Positions 26,732 through 35,123 of a stretch of 59,839 nucleotides of DNA are shown piece by piece; position 1 is the stretch's first letter; each line of letters opens with the position of its first letter. This stretch comes from JAFDZV01 sp048594725 (GTDB taxonomy: Bacteria > Bacteroidota > Ignavibacteria > OLB7). The translations under genes and the position numbers were made by a program. The stretch lies in the NCBI GenBank assembly GCA_048594725.1, contig JBMDXA010000250.1:1-59839 (forward strand), given 5' to 3'. The notes under the pieces are model-generated. The model was not told the DNA's origin. It did no database searches and saw nothing but the letters and a program-made list of their open reading frames with translations.

Positions 26732-27940
26732 CTACTTCTCCCGCGCCCGTGCACGCGTCGTGATATAGTCCATGATGTTGCGGGCGCGCACGATCCAGGA
26801 ATACTGGCGCACCCGTTCCAGCGCACGCGTGGTCATCTCCTCCACTCCTTCGCGATGGAAGAGCACATCCTCCAGCGCGCGCGCAAGCTCCGGAGGATTA
26901 TCGGGCGGGGTGAAGACAGCGGGAGGATTTTCGCCGAGGATCTCGTGCAGCACCGGAAAATCGGCGGCCACGATCGGCCTGCCGGACGCCATATATTCGA
27001 AGAGTTTCCCCGGCGAGCGATATTTGTTCAACTCGATGCCAGTGGGATAATACATCACCAGCACATCGGCGGCGGAGAGATAATCCTGCACCTCGGTAAC
27101 CGGCACGAACCCGGTGAAGCGCACGTTGGCGAGGCCATCGCGCTGGATCTGCTTGCGGTAGTTCTCCACGTGATCGGCGCGCCCGCCCACCATCACGAAC
27201 TCCACATCGGTGCGCTCCTTCATCCGCGCGGCCGCCTCCAGGATGGAATCCACCTCCTTGTAGCCGTGGTAGATCTTGCCGGTATACACCACCAGTTTCT
27301 TCTCCTGCGGCAGCCCCAGCCTGGCTCGCGCCTCCTCCCTGGAGATGCGGTTCTCCTCGATCAGCTCCAGGTCGATCCCCTGATGGATGCCGAGCACTTT
27401 CTCGCGTGGCACGCCGTGGTCCCGCACAAGATCATCCCCGAGCGCTATCGAATTGGCGATGATGCCGTCCAGCCGTTTCAGGACGAAGCGCTGGATGCTG
27501 CGTTTCGGCACCGTGTGCGATTCGAACATCACCAGCACCTTCTTCCGGGTGAGCGCGCGCAGGATCAGGCAGGTCATCGCCGGACCGTAGTTCTTCATGA
27601 AGAAGAGAAGCCAGCGATCGCGCGGCTGCCGGCGGATATCCCTGATTGCCTCGATGGTATCCACCCAGAGCCGTGTTACGCCGGTGCGCGGGCTGTCCTG
27701 GTTGCGCTGATGGATGCCGGTGGGGATGGTGCGCACCGGAAAATGCTGGCGGATGCGATACAGATCGAGCGGATGATCGGCCTTCACCTCGCTCTCCAGC
27801 AGCGTGATGCCGAGCGTCACCAGCTCGATATCGACGCCGATGCGATAGAGCGCCTCGCAGAAATGCACCACCCCCTGGCGATCCACACGAGGCACCTGAA
27901 TATCGGCCGGAGAGAAATAGATGTATTTGAGATCGATCAT
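26732..27940 (-). CDS. Glycosyltransferase family 4
   Basis: GT4-like enzyme whose natural start is the ATG at 27938-27940 (MIDLKYIYFSPADIQ). An in-frame ATG at 28000 would add 20 residues (including DRKSKIANRKF) that are merely translated heptamer repeat. The donor domain contains LVVYTGKIYHGYKEVD, VRFTGFVPVTEVQDYLSAAD and SPGKLFEYMASGRPIVAAD, in which FEYMASG replaces the usual E-x7-E core. About 402 residues. It is coupled to the next GT4 gene downstream. Confidence 0.85.
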   Translation of the reverse strand: MIDLKYIYFSPADIQVPRVDRQGVVHFCEALYRIGVDIELVTLGITLLESEVKADHPLDLYRIRQHFPVRTIPTGIHQRNQDSPRTGVTRLWVDTIEAIRDIRRQPRDRWLLFFMKNYGPAMTCLILRALTRKKVLVMFESHTVPKRSIQRFVLKRLDGIIANSIALGDDLVRDHGVPREKVLGIHQGIDLELIEENRISREEARARLGLPQEKKLVVYTGKIYHGYKEVDSILEAAARMKERTDVEFVMVGGRADHVENYRKQIQRDGLANVRFTGFVPVTEVQDYLSAADVLVMYYPTGIELNKYRSPGKLFEYMASGRPIVAADFPVLHEILGENPPAVFTPPDNPPELARALEDVLFHREGVEEMTTRALERVRQYSWIVRARNIMDYITTRARAREK

Positions 27941-27957
27941 CAGGGGATTATCGGGGA

Positions 27958-28080
27958 ATTTTCGATTTGCGATTTTGGATTTTCGGTCAACCCAGCCCAT
28001 GTACGATCGACGATTCAGGGGAAAGCCGACAATAATGTTGGCTCCCCTCGTCGATCGTCAATCATACATCGTAAATCGTC
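27958..28080. repeat. Compound ATCGAAA-family element with a long central hairpin
   Basis: The left array (27958-27988) and right array (28050-28080) run in opposite orientations. Between them is a nested stem: ACGATCGAC (28003) with GTCGATCGT (28050), GGGG with CCCC, and AGCCGACA with TGTTGGCT around an ATAA loop (28032-28035). The right array ends flush with the stop codon of the GT2 gene. Confidence 0.8.
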
Positions 28081-28986
28081 TCACTCCTCTTTTCCGCGAA
28101 GGAAGGCCGTGCGGGTGCGGATCTCGTCCCAGATGAACTGGCGGTAGACGCGGGAGAAGATGGAGCCGCCGTATTTGCGGCAGATCATCAGGCGCTCCTT
28201 GCGGCCGTCGCGGGAGATCGCCTTGGTCTTGCACTCGTCGTAATAGCGGATCGTGGCGATCACCGGGTGGATACGCCTGGCCTTGAACTGCTGTCCCAGC
28301 CTGATCCAGAGATCTCGATCCATGGAATAATGCAGGTCCACATCCACCTCCCCCACTGCCTGATAGATATCGCGGCGGAAGAAGGTGGCCGGCTGCGGGA
28401 TGAAATTCCACGCGGTGACCAGGATCTTCAGATCGAACTCGCGCGAGGGGTAGAGCGTGTTCAGGCGCCCATCCTCATCGACGATATTGCAGCCGCCGTA
28501 GATCATCGCGGTCTGGGGATCGTCGGCGAAGGCGCGGGCCGCATGCTGGATGCCTTCGGCCAGATAGGTATCGTCGGAGTTGAGCCAGGCGATGATATCG
28601 CCATGGGCGCGGCGGAACCCCTTGTTGATGGCATCGGACTGGCCGTTATCCTTTTCCGAGACCCAGAAGGAGATCCAGGGCTCGTACTTGCGGATCACCT
28701 CCAGCGTCTCATCGCTGCTGCCGCCGTCGATGATGATATACTCCAGGTTCGGATAGCCCTGAAGGAGGATCGAGCGGATGGTCTCCTCGATGAACCGTCC
28801 CTGATTGTACGAGGGGGTCACCACGGTCACCAGCGGCCACTCGCGGCCGTCGGGCATACGTTCCGGCGCCTGCGGGCTCTCCTCGGTCCAGGGCCACCCG
28901 GTTCTGCCGGGCGGAGGAGGAGGAAGCTCGCTCAGGGTCGGGCATTGCATCGCCAGCAATTCATCGTTCATAGGTCTCATCATCAT
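28081..28986 (-). CDS. Glycosyltransferase family 2 (GT-A)
   Basis: GT2 enzyme of about 301 residues. It has the N-terminal nucleotide-binding strand VTVVTPSYNQGRFIEETIRS, IIDGGSSDETLEVI, the metal-binding segment AWLNSDDTY, and a late FFRRDIYQAVGEVD acceptor-loop region, all in family order. The start is one of a run of ATGs at 28978-28986; an ATG at 28971 is the alternative. The N-terminus has an unusual PPPPP stretch and a low-complexity lead of about 50 residues. Acceptor and donor are unknown. Confidence 0.87.
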   Translation of the reverse strand: MMMRPMNDELLAMQCPTLSELPPPPPGRTGWPWTEESPQAPERMPDGREWPLVTVVTPSYNQGRFIEETIRSILLQGYPNLEYIIIDGGSSDETLEVIRKYEPWISFWVSEKDNGQSDAINKGFRRAHGDIIAWLNSDDTYLAEGIQHAARAFADDPQTAMIYGGCNIVDEDGRLNTLYPSREFDLKILVTAWNFIPQPATFFRRDIYQAVGEVDVDLHYSMDRDLWIRLGQQFKARRIHPVIATIRYYDECKTKAISRDGRKERLMICRKYGGSIFSRVYRQFIWDEIRTRTAFLRGKEE

Positions 28987-29018
28987 TGGCGCGCTCCCAT
29001 CCGGGAAACGCGCCGGTT

Positions 29019-30050
29019 CTAGAAAATTCGTGCAACGGCCCCCTTGAGACGAATCAGGGGGCGCACCAGTGGCTGAAGGTAGATGCCGGCCGTTATCGGC
29101 CCTATCGTCATCAGCATCTTGTGATCGATCATCAGCCGGAGCCGCGCCATCAGGCTCATGTTCGCGCCGCGCCTGATCGTGCTGACGTTGCTGGTTCCGG
29201 TCTCCTGCATCAGCTCGCGAAGCTGGCGAAGATACGGAGCAAAGATCCCGTTGCGCACCGCGGCGTTCAGCTCCGCCTTCGGATCGGTGAGGCCGCTGTC
29301 GAACAGGTTGGGGCTCACCATCTTCATCTTGTGGAAGTGATAGAAGATAAGCGGGTCCTCGTCGATCATCACCTGGCCGTCGCGCTCGCGCACCTTGAAA
29401 CCGGCCAGGTTCCAGGGGGCCACGTTCGCCCCCTTGTAGCGCAGTTCCACCACCCCGTTGAACCGGGTGGTCCAGTCGTCCAGATATTTCTGGTCGCCGA
29501 ACTTCCCATCCTCCAGCTTGTCGTAGCACCATTCGATGCAACGCTCGCGCCACCACTCCAGGCAGGTACGCCCGTCGGCATCGTTGCGGAAGGCCAGGAG
29601 CCCCACATTGTATCTGCCGAATATCTCCAGATGCTTCAGATGCTCCGGGAAGCGATGCCCGATGATGAGCACCGAGCCATCGCGCATCTCATCGAAGATG
29701 GGTGCGGGATCGCTGTAGAAATAGAGATCGGAATCCATGTAGGAGATCACATCGATCTCCGGGTAGCGCTCCAGGAGGAAGCACTGCAGGGCCGCGGTGC
29801 AGGTGAAATAATATTCCACTCTGCTGCGCGTGGCCTTGGCGGCCAGGAGCGCGGGATCGGCAGCCTCCAGTTCCTGGAGCGCAATCGGCACTATCTCCGG
29901 GATCGCCATGCGCGTCAGCGTCTGGTGGGCCACCTCGTCCAGGCAGAGCACATACAGGCGGAACGCCCCTGCATGGCGGCGGAGCGAGCGGTGAAGCGCC
30001 AGCCCGCGCAGCATGTAGTTCTGATCGAAATATGTCGAGAAATGGTACAC
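29019..30050 (-). CDS. GT-A-fold glycosyltransferase-like protein with DxD motif
   Basis: Resembles the nucleotide-diphospho-sugar transferase group related to GT8. It starts YHFSTYFDQNYMLRGLALH, has the metal-binding DxD in ISYMDSDLYFYSDP, and ends the catalytic region with DPLIFYHFHKMK. I prefer the GTG at 30048-30050, preceded by GGGGAG, because the longer ATG frame overlaps the aminotransferase gene by 34 bases and adds residues atypical of the family. About 343 residues. Probably acts in the cytoplasm on the growing glycan. Confidence 0.75.
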   Translation of the reverse strand: MYHFSTYFDQNYMLRGLALHRSLRRHAGAFRLYVLCLDEVAHQTLTRMAIPEIVPIALQELEAADPALLAAKATRSRVEYYFTCTAALQCFLLERYPEIDVISYMDSDLYFYSDPAPIFDEMRDGSVLIIGHRFPEHLKHLEIFGRYNVGLLAFRNDADGRTCLEWWRERCIEWCYDKLEDGKFGDQKYLDDWTTRFNGVVELRYKGANVAPWNLAGFKVRERDGQVMIDEDPLIFYHFHKMKMVSPNLFDSGLTDPKAELNAAVRNGIFAPYLRQLRELMQETGTSNVSTIRRGANMSLMARLRLMIDHKMLMTIGPITAGIYLQPLVRPLIRLKGAVARIF

Positions 30051-30055
30051 CGGGA

Positions 30056-31201
30056 TCAGCTCCCCGCCACTTCGGCCTGCGCGGCCCATGCGGTGATCCC
30101 CTCGATCACCCTGTCAACCTGGTCGGCGCGAAGCTCCGGATAGATCGGCAGGCTCAGGATCTCCCCGGCCAGCCGCTCGGTAACGGCCATGCCCCCCGGA
30201 ACCGGCACGCGGTCCAGATAGGCGGCCTGCATATGCACCGGGGCGGGATAATGCACCAGCGTGCCGATACCAAGCTCGCGCAGATGCGCGCGAAGCTCAT
30301 CGCGGCGCGGGGTACGGATCACATACTGATGATAGGCATGAGTGCAGTCCGGGCGGAGTGCCGGCAGGCCCAGGCCGGTTCCGGCGAGCGCCGCATCGTA
30401 GGCGGCGGCGATACGGCGGCGGCGGTCGTTGTCGGCATCCAGATGGCGGAGCTTCACCCGCAGCGGCGCGGCATGCAGCTCATCGAGGCGGGAGTTCATG
30501 CCGGGGATGGCGCTGATGTAGCGCTCCTTCCAGCCGTACTCCCGCACCAGGCGGGCTGCCGAGGCCAGGGCGGGATCGCTCGTGACGATGCCGCCGCCAT
30601 CACCCAGCGCGCCGAGATTCTTGGTGGGGTAGAAGCTGAACGCGGCGATATCGCCCCAGGTTCCGGTCTTGCGACCGCCGATGGCAGCGCCGTGCGACTG
30701 CGCGCAATCCTCTATCACGCGGAGCCCCTCGGCGCGGGCGATCTCCATGATGGCCGCCATATCGGCCGGATGACCGTACAGATGCACCGGGATGACCGCA
30801 CGGATGCGGACGCTCCCGTTCCTGTAGGTTTCGATCGCCTCGCGGATCTTCGCCGGATCGATCGTGCAGGTCTCCGGATCGACATCCACCAGCACCGGGG
30901 TGGCCCCGGCAAGCTCGATGGCGGCGACGGTAGCAACGGCCGTATGCGAGACGGTAATCACCCCATCGCCGGGCCCTATCCCGCACGCGCGGAGCGCCAC
31001 ATGGATGGCATCGGTGCCGTTGGCAACGGCTATCGACTCGGCCGCGCCGATATAGGCGGCGAACTCCTGCTCGAACGCGGTTACCTCCGCGCCCAGGATA
31101 TACCAGCCGCTCTCCAGCACGCGCGCCACGGCCGCGTCGATCTCATCGCGGTGCGCCAGATAGTTCGCCTTCGGATCGGTCTGTGGAATCGAGAGAGACA
31201 T
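30056..31201 (-). CDS. DegT/DnrJ/EryC1-type sugar aminotransferase (1 of 3)
   Basis: PLP-dependent transaminase that adds an amine to a keto nucleotide sugar. It has VANGTDAIHVALRACGIG, the Asp/His pair VIEDCAQSHGA, and the PLP lysine in FYPTKNLGALGDGG. The start ATG at 31199-31201 (MSLSIPQTDPKANYLAH) is chosen because the longer frame upstream overlaps the epimerase gene and has no family-like sequence. About 381 residues, normal for the family. A gap of only 13 bases to the upstream SDR gene suggests they act on the same sugar. Confidence 0.9.
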   Translation of the reverse strand: MSLSIPQTDPKANYLAHRDEIDAAVARVLESGWYILGAEVTAFEQEFAAYIGAAESIAVANGTDAIHVALRACGIGPGDGVITVSHTAVATVAAIELAGATPVLVDVDPETCTIDPAKIREAIETYRNGSVRIRAVIPVHLYGHPADMAAIMEIARAEGLRVIEDCAQSHGAAIGGRKTGTWGDIAAFSFYPTKNLGALGDGGGIVTSDPALASAARLVREYGWKERYISAIPGMNSRLDELHAAPLRVKLRHLDADNDRRRRIAAAYDAALAGTGLGLPALRPDCTHAYHQYVIRTPRRDELRAHLRELGIGTLVHYPAPVHMQAAYLDRVPVPGGMAVTERLAGEILSLPIYPELRADQVDRVIEGITAWAAQAEVAGS

Positions 31202-31214
31202 AAAACCCACGCTC

Positions 31215-32204
31215 CTAGAGATAGTGCTGCAAGTGATCGCGATAATACCGGATGGTGCGGGCGAGCCCTTCCGGGAGGTGCACGCGAGGCTCCCACCCGA
31301 GCGACTCCCTGATCCGGTTGAAGTCGGCATAGTAGTCGCCGATATCGATCCGCTTCCGGTCGGCCGGGAAGGTGCGGACGGTATACTCTCCGCTGCCGCC
31401 GTTGGCCTCCACCATCAGCCGGGCAAGCTCCTTCAGGTCGATGGCGCGCTCGCCCCCCAGATTGAAGGCGGAGCCGTTGGCATCATCGGAGGCGGCGGCC
31501 ATCAGCATGGCATCCACCGCATCATCCACATAGGTGAAATCGCGAAGCTGGCCGCCATCCCACACCTCGAACGGTTTCTCCTCCACCAGCAGCTTCACCC
31601 AGATGCCGAGGAAGGTCTGGCGCGCATCCTTGACGCGCATGCGCGGGCCGTACGTATTGGTAAGGCGCAGGGCGCAGGAGCGGATGCCGTAGACGTTGTT
31701 GTAGAGGATGTGGTACCACTCCCCGGCCATCTTGTTGATGCCGTTGACATCCACCGGGCGGAGGATATGGGACTCATCCACCGGGAGATAATCGGGCTTG
31801 CCGTAGATCTGGCGGGTGCTGGCGAATACCAGCTTCACATCCGGATTGTAGTTGCGGCAGGTCTCCAGGATCGAGAGCTGCGCGCGGCAGTTGATCTCCA
31901 GATCGGTATACGGATCGCTCATCGAATCCATATGGCTGGTCTGGCCGGCGAGATTGAAAAGATAATCCCGTCCCTGCACCAGATAGCGCATGCTATGGGC
32001 ATCGCGCACATCGGAGATGTTCACCTCCACGCGGTCGCGGATGGCGTCGATATTGAACGGGTTGCCGCCGTACTCCGGGATCAGGCTATCGACCAGCAGG
32101 ACATCGGCGCCCAGATCGACCAGCCGCCCGGCCAGGTTCGAGCCGATGAAGCCGAGCCCCCCGGTTATCAGAACTTTGCTGTTGTTGAAGCGATCGGTCC
32201 ACAT
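31215..32204 (-). CDS. NAD-dependent epimerase/dehydratase-family protein with Asn at the catalytic Tyr position
   Basis: Extended SDR with a clear NAD loop KVLITGGLGFIGSNLAG and the substrate region VFASTRQIYGKPDYLP. The usual YxxxK is replaced: VDVNGINKMAGEWYH has Asn where the catalytic Tyr should be, with the Lys kept. The rest of the fold and the 329-residue length are normal. It may use another acid/base, or catalyse a reaction other than classical 4-oxidation. It lies 13 bases upstream of an aminotransferase gene. Confidence 0.8.
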   Translation of the reverse strand: MWTDRFNNSKVLITGGLGFIGSNLAGRLVDLGADVLLVDSLIPEYGGNPFNIDAIRDRVEVNISDVRDAHSMRYLVQGRDYLFNLAGQTSHMDSMSDPYTDLEINCRAQLSILETCRNYNPDVKLVFASTRQIYGKPDYLPVDESHILRPVDVNGINKMAGEWYHILYNNVYGIRSCALRLTNTYGPRMRVKDARQTFLGIWVKLLVEEKPFEVWDGGQLRDFTYVDDAVDAMLMAAASDDANGSAFNLGGERAIDLKELARLMVEANGGSGEYTVRTFPADRKRIDIGDYYADFNRIRESLGWEPRVHLPEGLARTIRYYRDHLQHYL

Positions 32205-32260
32205 GGAAGAAAAGCCTGGAGCTTAGTGCTTGATATAGTTTGAAGAGCCATCAGGGAACG

Positions 32261-32403
32261 GTCAGTAGTCCGTACGCGGGCTGCGCCCGCTGTCAGTTGC
32301 TGTTACGCCGGAAAGGGCGCTCCTGCTACGGCCATTCCGTTGGAGGAATCGGATTGGCGAAGACGTGCCGCCGATAACGGCGACGGACTACTGACCACGG
32401 ACA
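32261..32403. repeat. Compound inverted GTCAGTA/GTCCGTA heptamer element with GC hairpin
   Basis: Left arm GTCAGTAGTCCGTA, hairpin GCGGGC-TGC-GCCCGC (32276-32290), then GTCAGTTGCTGTTACGCC. The right arm, from 32379, is GGCGACGGACTACTGACC plus ACGGAC. Same plan as 23396-23501. A short TTAG-family fragment lies at 32218-32235. Confidence 0.8.
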
Positions 32404-32422
32404 GGCTCGCCAAGAGAACATA

Positions 32423-33283
32423 CTACGACTCTTTCTCGCACAGCAGATTGGTATACGACCCATTGCCCAGATTGCACGCCGCGTTGATCTGCTCGATCGT
32501 GGCCGGGTGCACCTGGCCGGTTTTCTTGTTGATGTTGCTGAAACGGAACCCGTAGCCGGAGAGCACCTGAAGATAGTCCTCGGGGCGAACGCCGAAATCA
32601 TCCAGCGCGCGCGGGTTGAACTCGGTCATGATCTTCAGGCGCGGGCTGCGCGCGAAGAGTTCGCGGGCACCGTTCATGGCCCCCACCTCTGCCCCCTCCA
32701 CATCGATCTTCATGAAGTCTATCGAATCGGGGACCAGGTCGTCCAGGCGCCCCAGATCCACCTCCACATACGGATCGTTCTCGCCGGAGGCGGCAAGGCT
32801 GTGCTGGGCGGTGCTTCTGATGGAGCGATAGAGCTTCACCTTGCCGGCGCCGTCGCTGATCGCCTTCTGGATCAGGGTCACGTTCCGGTAACCATTGGCC
32901 TCCACGTTCTTCTTCAGGAGTGCGAAGTTATCGGGATCGGGCTCGATGGCGATCACCTTTCCCTGGGGTCCTACAAGGCGGGCCAGCAGAAGCGTGTAGT
33001 AGCCGATGTTCGCGCCGGCATCCACCACCACATCGCCGGGCTTCACATTCGCCTGCACCACGCTGGTCTCCAGCGGCTCGTACACCCCGTTGTTCTTGGT
33101 GATGTGGAGCGAATCGACCGGATCGAGGTACATGACATGTCCCATGATCTCGGCGCGGTTCGGCGTGAGCCGGGAGATAATCATACGGTTCAACGAGCGG
33201 AGGAACCGGAACCGGGGGATCAACCCGGTATCGAGGAGCTTCTGCAGCCCCTTCTTGTATGTGGTCAACAGCGATGAACGCAC
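32423..33283 (-). CDS. FkbM-family methyltransferase (1)
   Basis: SAM-dependent O-methyltransferase of the FkbM family, likely methylating a sugar hydroxyl. It has motif I VVVDAGANIGYYTLLLA (85-101), IAIEPDPDNF (111-120), and the family signature FMKIDVEGAEVGAMNGA in the strand-4 region. The 286-residue length is normal. A second, divergent FkbM protein is encoded at 35124-36104. The gap upstream (33284-33383) is short; the downstream gap holds a compound repeat. Confidence 0.88.
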   Translation of the reverse strand: MRSSLLTTYKKGLQKLLDTGLIPRFRFLRSLNRMIISRLTPNRAEIMGHVMYLDPVDSLHITKNNGVYEPLETSVVQANVKPGDVVVDAGANIGYYTLLLARLVGPQGKVIAIEPDPDNFALLKKNVEANGYRNVTLIQKAISDGAGKVKLYRSIRSTAQHSLAASGENDPYVEVDLGRLDDLVPDSIDFMKIDVEGAEVGAMNGARELFARSPRLKIMTEFNPRALDDFGVRPEDYLQVLSGYGFRFSNINKKTGQVHPATIEQINAACNLGNGSYTNLLCEKES

Positions 33284-33383
33284 TGCTTATCCGGTATGGT
33301 TATAAGGGAGGAATCATCCTGCCGGGAGGGCTTGTCCGGAACGGGACCTGTACGGATTCCGGAGAAAGCGTTCCGGCAGATAC

Positions 33384-34229
33384 TCAGGAGCGACCCGGCT
33401 TGACCGCTTCCATGAAGAGGGAATCCGGCTTTATCACGCTGCCGTCCGGGAGGGTATCCAGATGGAATTCCTTCCAGCCCCGGATCAGGCTTTCGGTGGC
33501 CGTCTGCACCGTGGGCTGCACAAATCCCACATCCATCATCAGCCGCGCAAGGGAATAGCGGTCGTACATCCACTGGTGCAGCTCGCCGCTCAGGCGAAGC
33601 TTCCCGATATCCATCGCCTGCTGCTCCTCCTTGCTGAGAAGCGCCTTCAGGAACATCCCCCGCATCTTGCGCAGCGCCGCGCGGCGCCGGTCGCCGGCGG
33701 GCCTCGTGGCGGCCTTTGCGCCGGCGGGTGCAGGCTGCTTCTCGGCGTTCATCGACTCCACCATCCTCTTGCCGAACGAGCCGATCCGTTCGTAGATGAA
33801 CTCCTTGTTCGGGAGGGGGCTGGTACGGAGATAGGCGCTCATCGCCCCGCCGCTCTTCTCGCGCACGGTCTGGTCGTACATCTCCAGCATGATCCAGTTG
33901 TAATCATGCCCGGCATCCTTATCGCCGGCCAGGGCGCCGTCCAGTTTCTCTACATAGAGCCGGCAGATCCGTTCCAGATCGGGCACCACGATACGGAGCA
34001 CCCCTCCCGGCTTCAGCACGCGATAACATTCCTTCGTGAACTGGAGTGCCTCGGCGCGCCGGATATGCTCCAGCACATGCGAGTGATAGGCGGCGTCGCA
34101 GCTATCGCTCTCCAGCGGAATCCCCTTGCTGAGATCGTGCGCGATAACCTCCGGTCCTGCCGGAGCGATATCGATATTGATCCAGTCGGGATGATAATGA
34201 TTGCCGCATCCAAGATTTACCAAACGCAT
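33384..34229 (-). CDS. Class I SAM methyltransferase (Methyltransf_11-like)
   Basis: Starts MRLVNLGCGNHYHPDWINID, so motif I is at the very N-terminus, then AYHSHVLEHI and YRVLKPGGVLRIVVPD, typical of class I methyltransferases in glycan loci. The ATG at 34227-34229 overlaps the upstream gene's stop as TGATG, giving tight coupling. A long insert rich in Lys/Arg/Ala (about 155-205) precedes the C-terminal MYDRYSLARLMMDVGF segment. 281 residues. Substrate unknown. Confidence 0.85.
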   Translation of the reverse strand: MRLVNLGCGNHYHPDWINIDIAPAGPEVIAHDLSKGIPLESDSCDAAYHSHVLEHIRRAEALQFTKECYRVLKPGGVLRIVVPDLERICRLYVEKLDGALAGDKDAGHDYNWIMLEMYDQTVREKSGGAMSAYLRTSPLPNKEFIYERIGSFGKRMVESMNAEKQPAPAGAKAATRPAGDRRRAALRKMRGMFLKALLSKEEQQAMDIGKLRLSGELHQWMYDRYSLARLMMDVGFVQPTVQTATESLIRGWKEFHLDTLPDGSVIKPDSLFMEAVKPGRS

Positions 34230-34993
34230 CAGGCTAGTACCTCGCACACAAAAGTTTTGGTTACCGTGGGCTCTCCCAGAACAGCCACCAGATCATATGA
34301 AACGCTCTCGAACACCTCTCTTACTTCGAGCCCTGCCCCGGCGAAGCGCTCGCGCAGCTCCGACTCGTTGAAGGAGATCTCCACGGTCGGCCGGCCGTAG
34401 GCCTGCTTCCGCAGAAACGTGGTAGGGCGGTTCCGGTGCACCGGGACCGTATGGTAGATGCACCACTGGCGCGCCACGCGGCGGCTCTCGGCGATCGCCT
34501 TTACATAGTCGGGGATATGCATCAGGGCCACGCCGTTCATCACGATATCGAACGAGGCATCCGGGAAGGGAAGCTCCGTAGCGGAGCCCACCACAAACGG
34601 GACCGCAGGGTAGCGCCGCCGCGCCACATCGATCATCGCCCCGGAGTAATCCAGCCCGCTGTACTGCAGGGGCGCTCCCAGCAGATGCGCGAACACCTCG
34701 TTGTAATATCCGCTGCCGCATCCCACCTCCAGAAGCGAGGGGCGCTCCAGTCCGGTGGCACGCACGGCATCGGCGGCCACGGTGAAATCCACGCGGAGGC
34801 GCCCGGCGTACATCTCATCCAGCAGCCGCTTGTAGGCGGCATCCTGGCGCTCGGCCACCGACTGGTCCCACCATCCATCCAGCCCGGCGTCATCGGCGGC
34901 CTGGCGGTCGATCACCTCGTAGGCGGTGGAAGAGCCCTGCGCCGCCGGGAGTATCCCCAGCTTGCGCCCTATCCGTTTCAGAATGGTTTTCAT
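34229..34993 (-). CDS. Class I SAM methyltransferase (Methyltransf_25-like)
   Basis: 254-residue methyltransferase with motif I LLEVGCGSGYYNEVF (87-101), post-I GLDYSGAMIDVARRRYP, and FDIVMNGVALMHIPDYVKAI at the motif II region. It overlaps the next gene downstream by one base (TGATG). With its neighbour it may carry out two methylations on the same glycan. Upstream is a 130-base gap to the FkbM gene. Confidence 0.85.
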   Translation of the reverse strand: MKTILKRIGRKLGILPAAQGSSTAYEVIDRQAADDAGLDGWWDQSVAERQDAAYKRLLDEMYAGRLRVDFTVAADAVRATGLERPSLLEVGCGSGYYNEVFAHLLGAPLQYSGLDYSGAMIDVARRRYPAVPFVVGSATELPFPDASFDIVMNGVALMHIPDYVKAIAESRRVARQWCIYHTVPVHRNRPTTFLRKQAYGRPTVEISFNESELRERFAGAGLEVREVFESVSYDLVAVLGEPTVTKTFVCEVLA

Positions 34994-35123
34994 AAATCTT
35001 CAAAAGGCCGGAGCAGGGAAGGATTTCAGAGTCAAGCGGATACCGAAGGGCAGCCATCAGGCGCTGGCCCGTTGGAGCAATCCGCGGCATCGCGGCCACG
35101 GCCGCCGGGCACGGGCCACTGCC

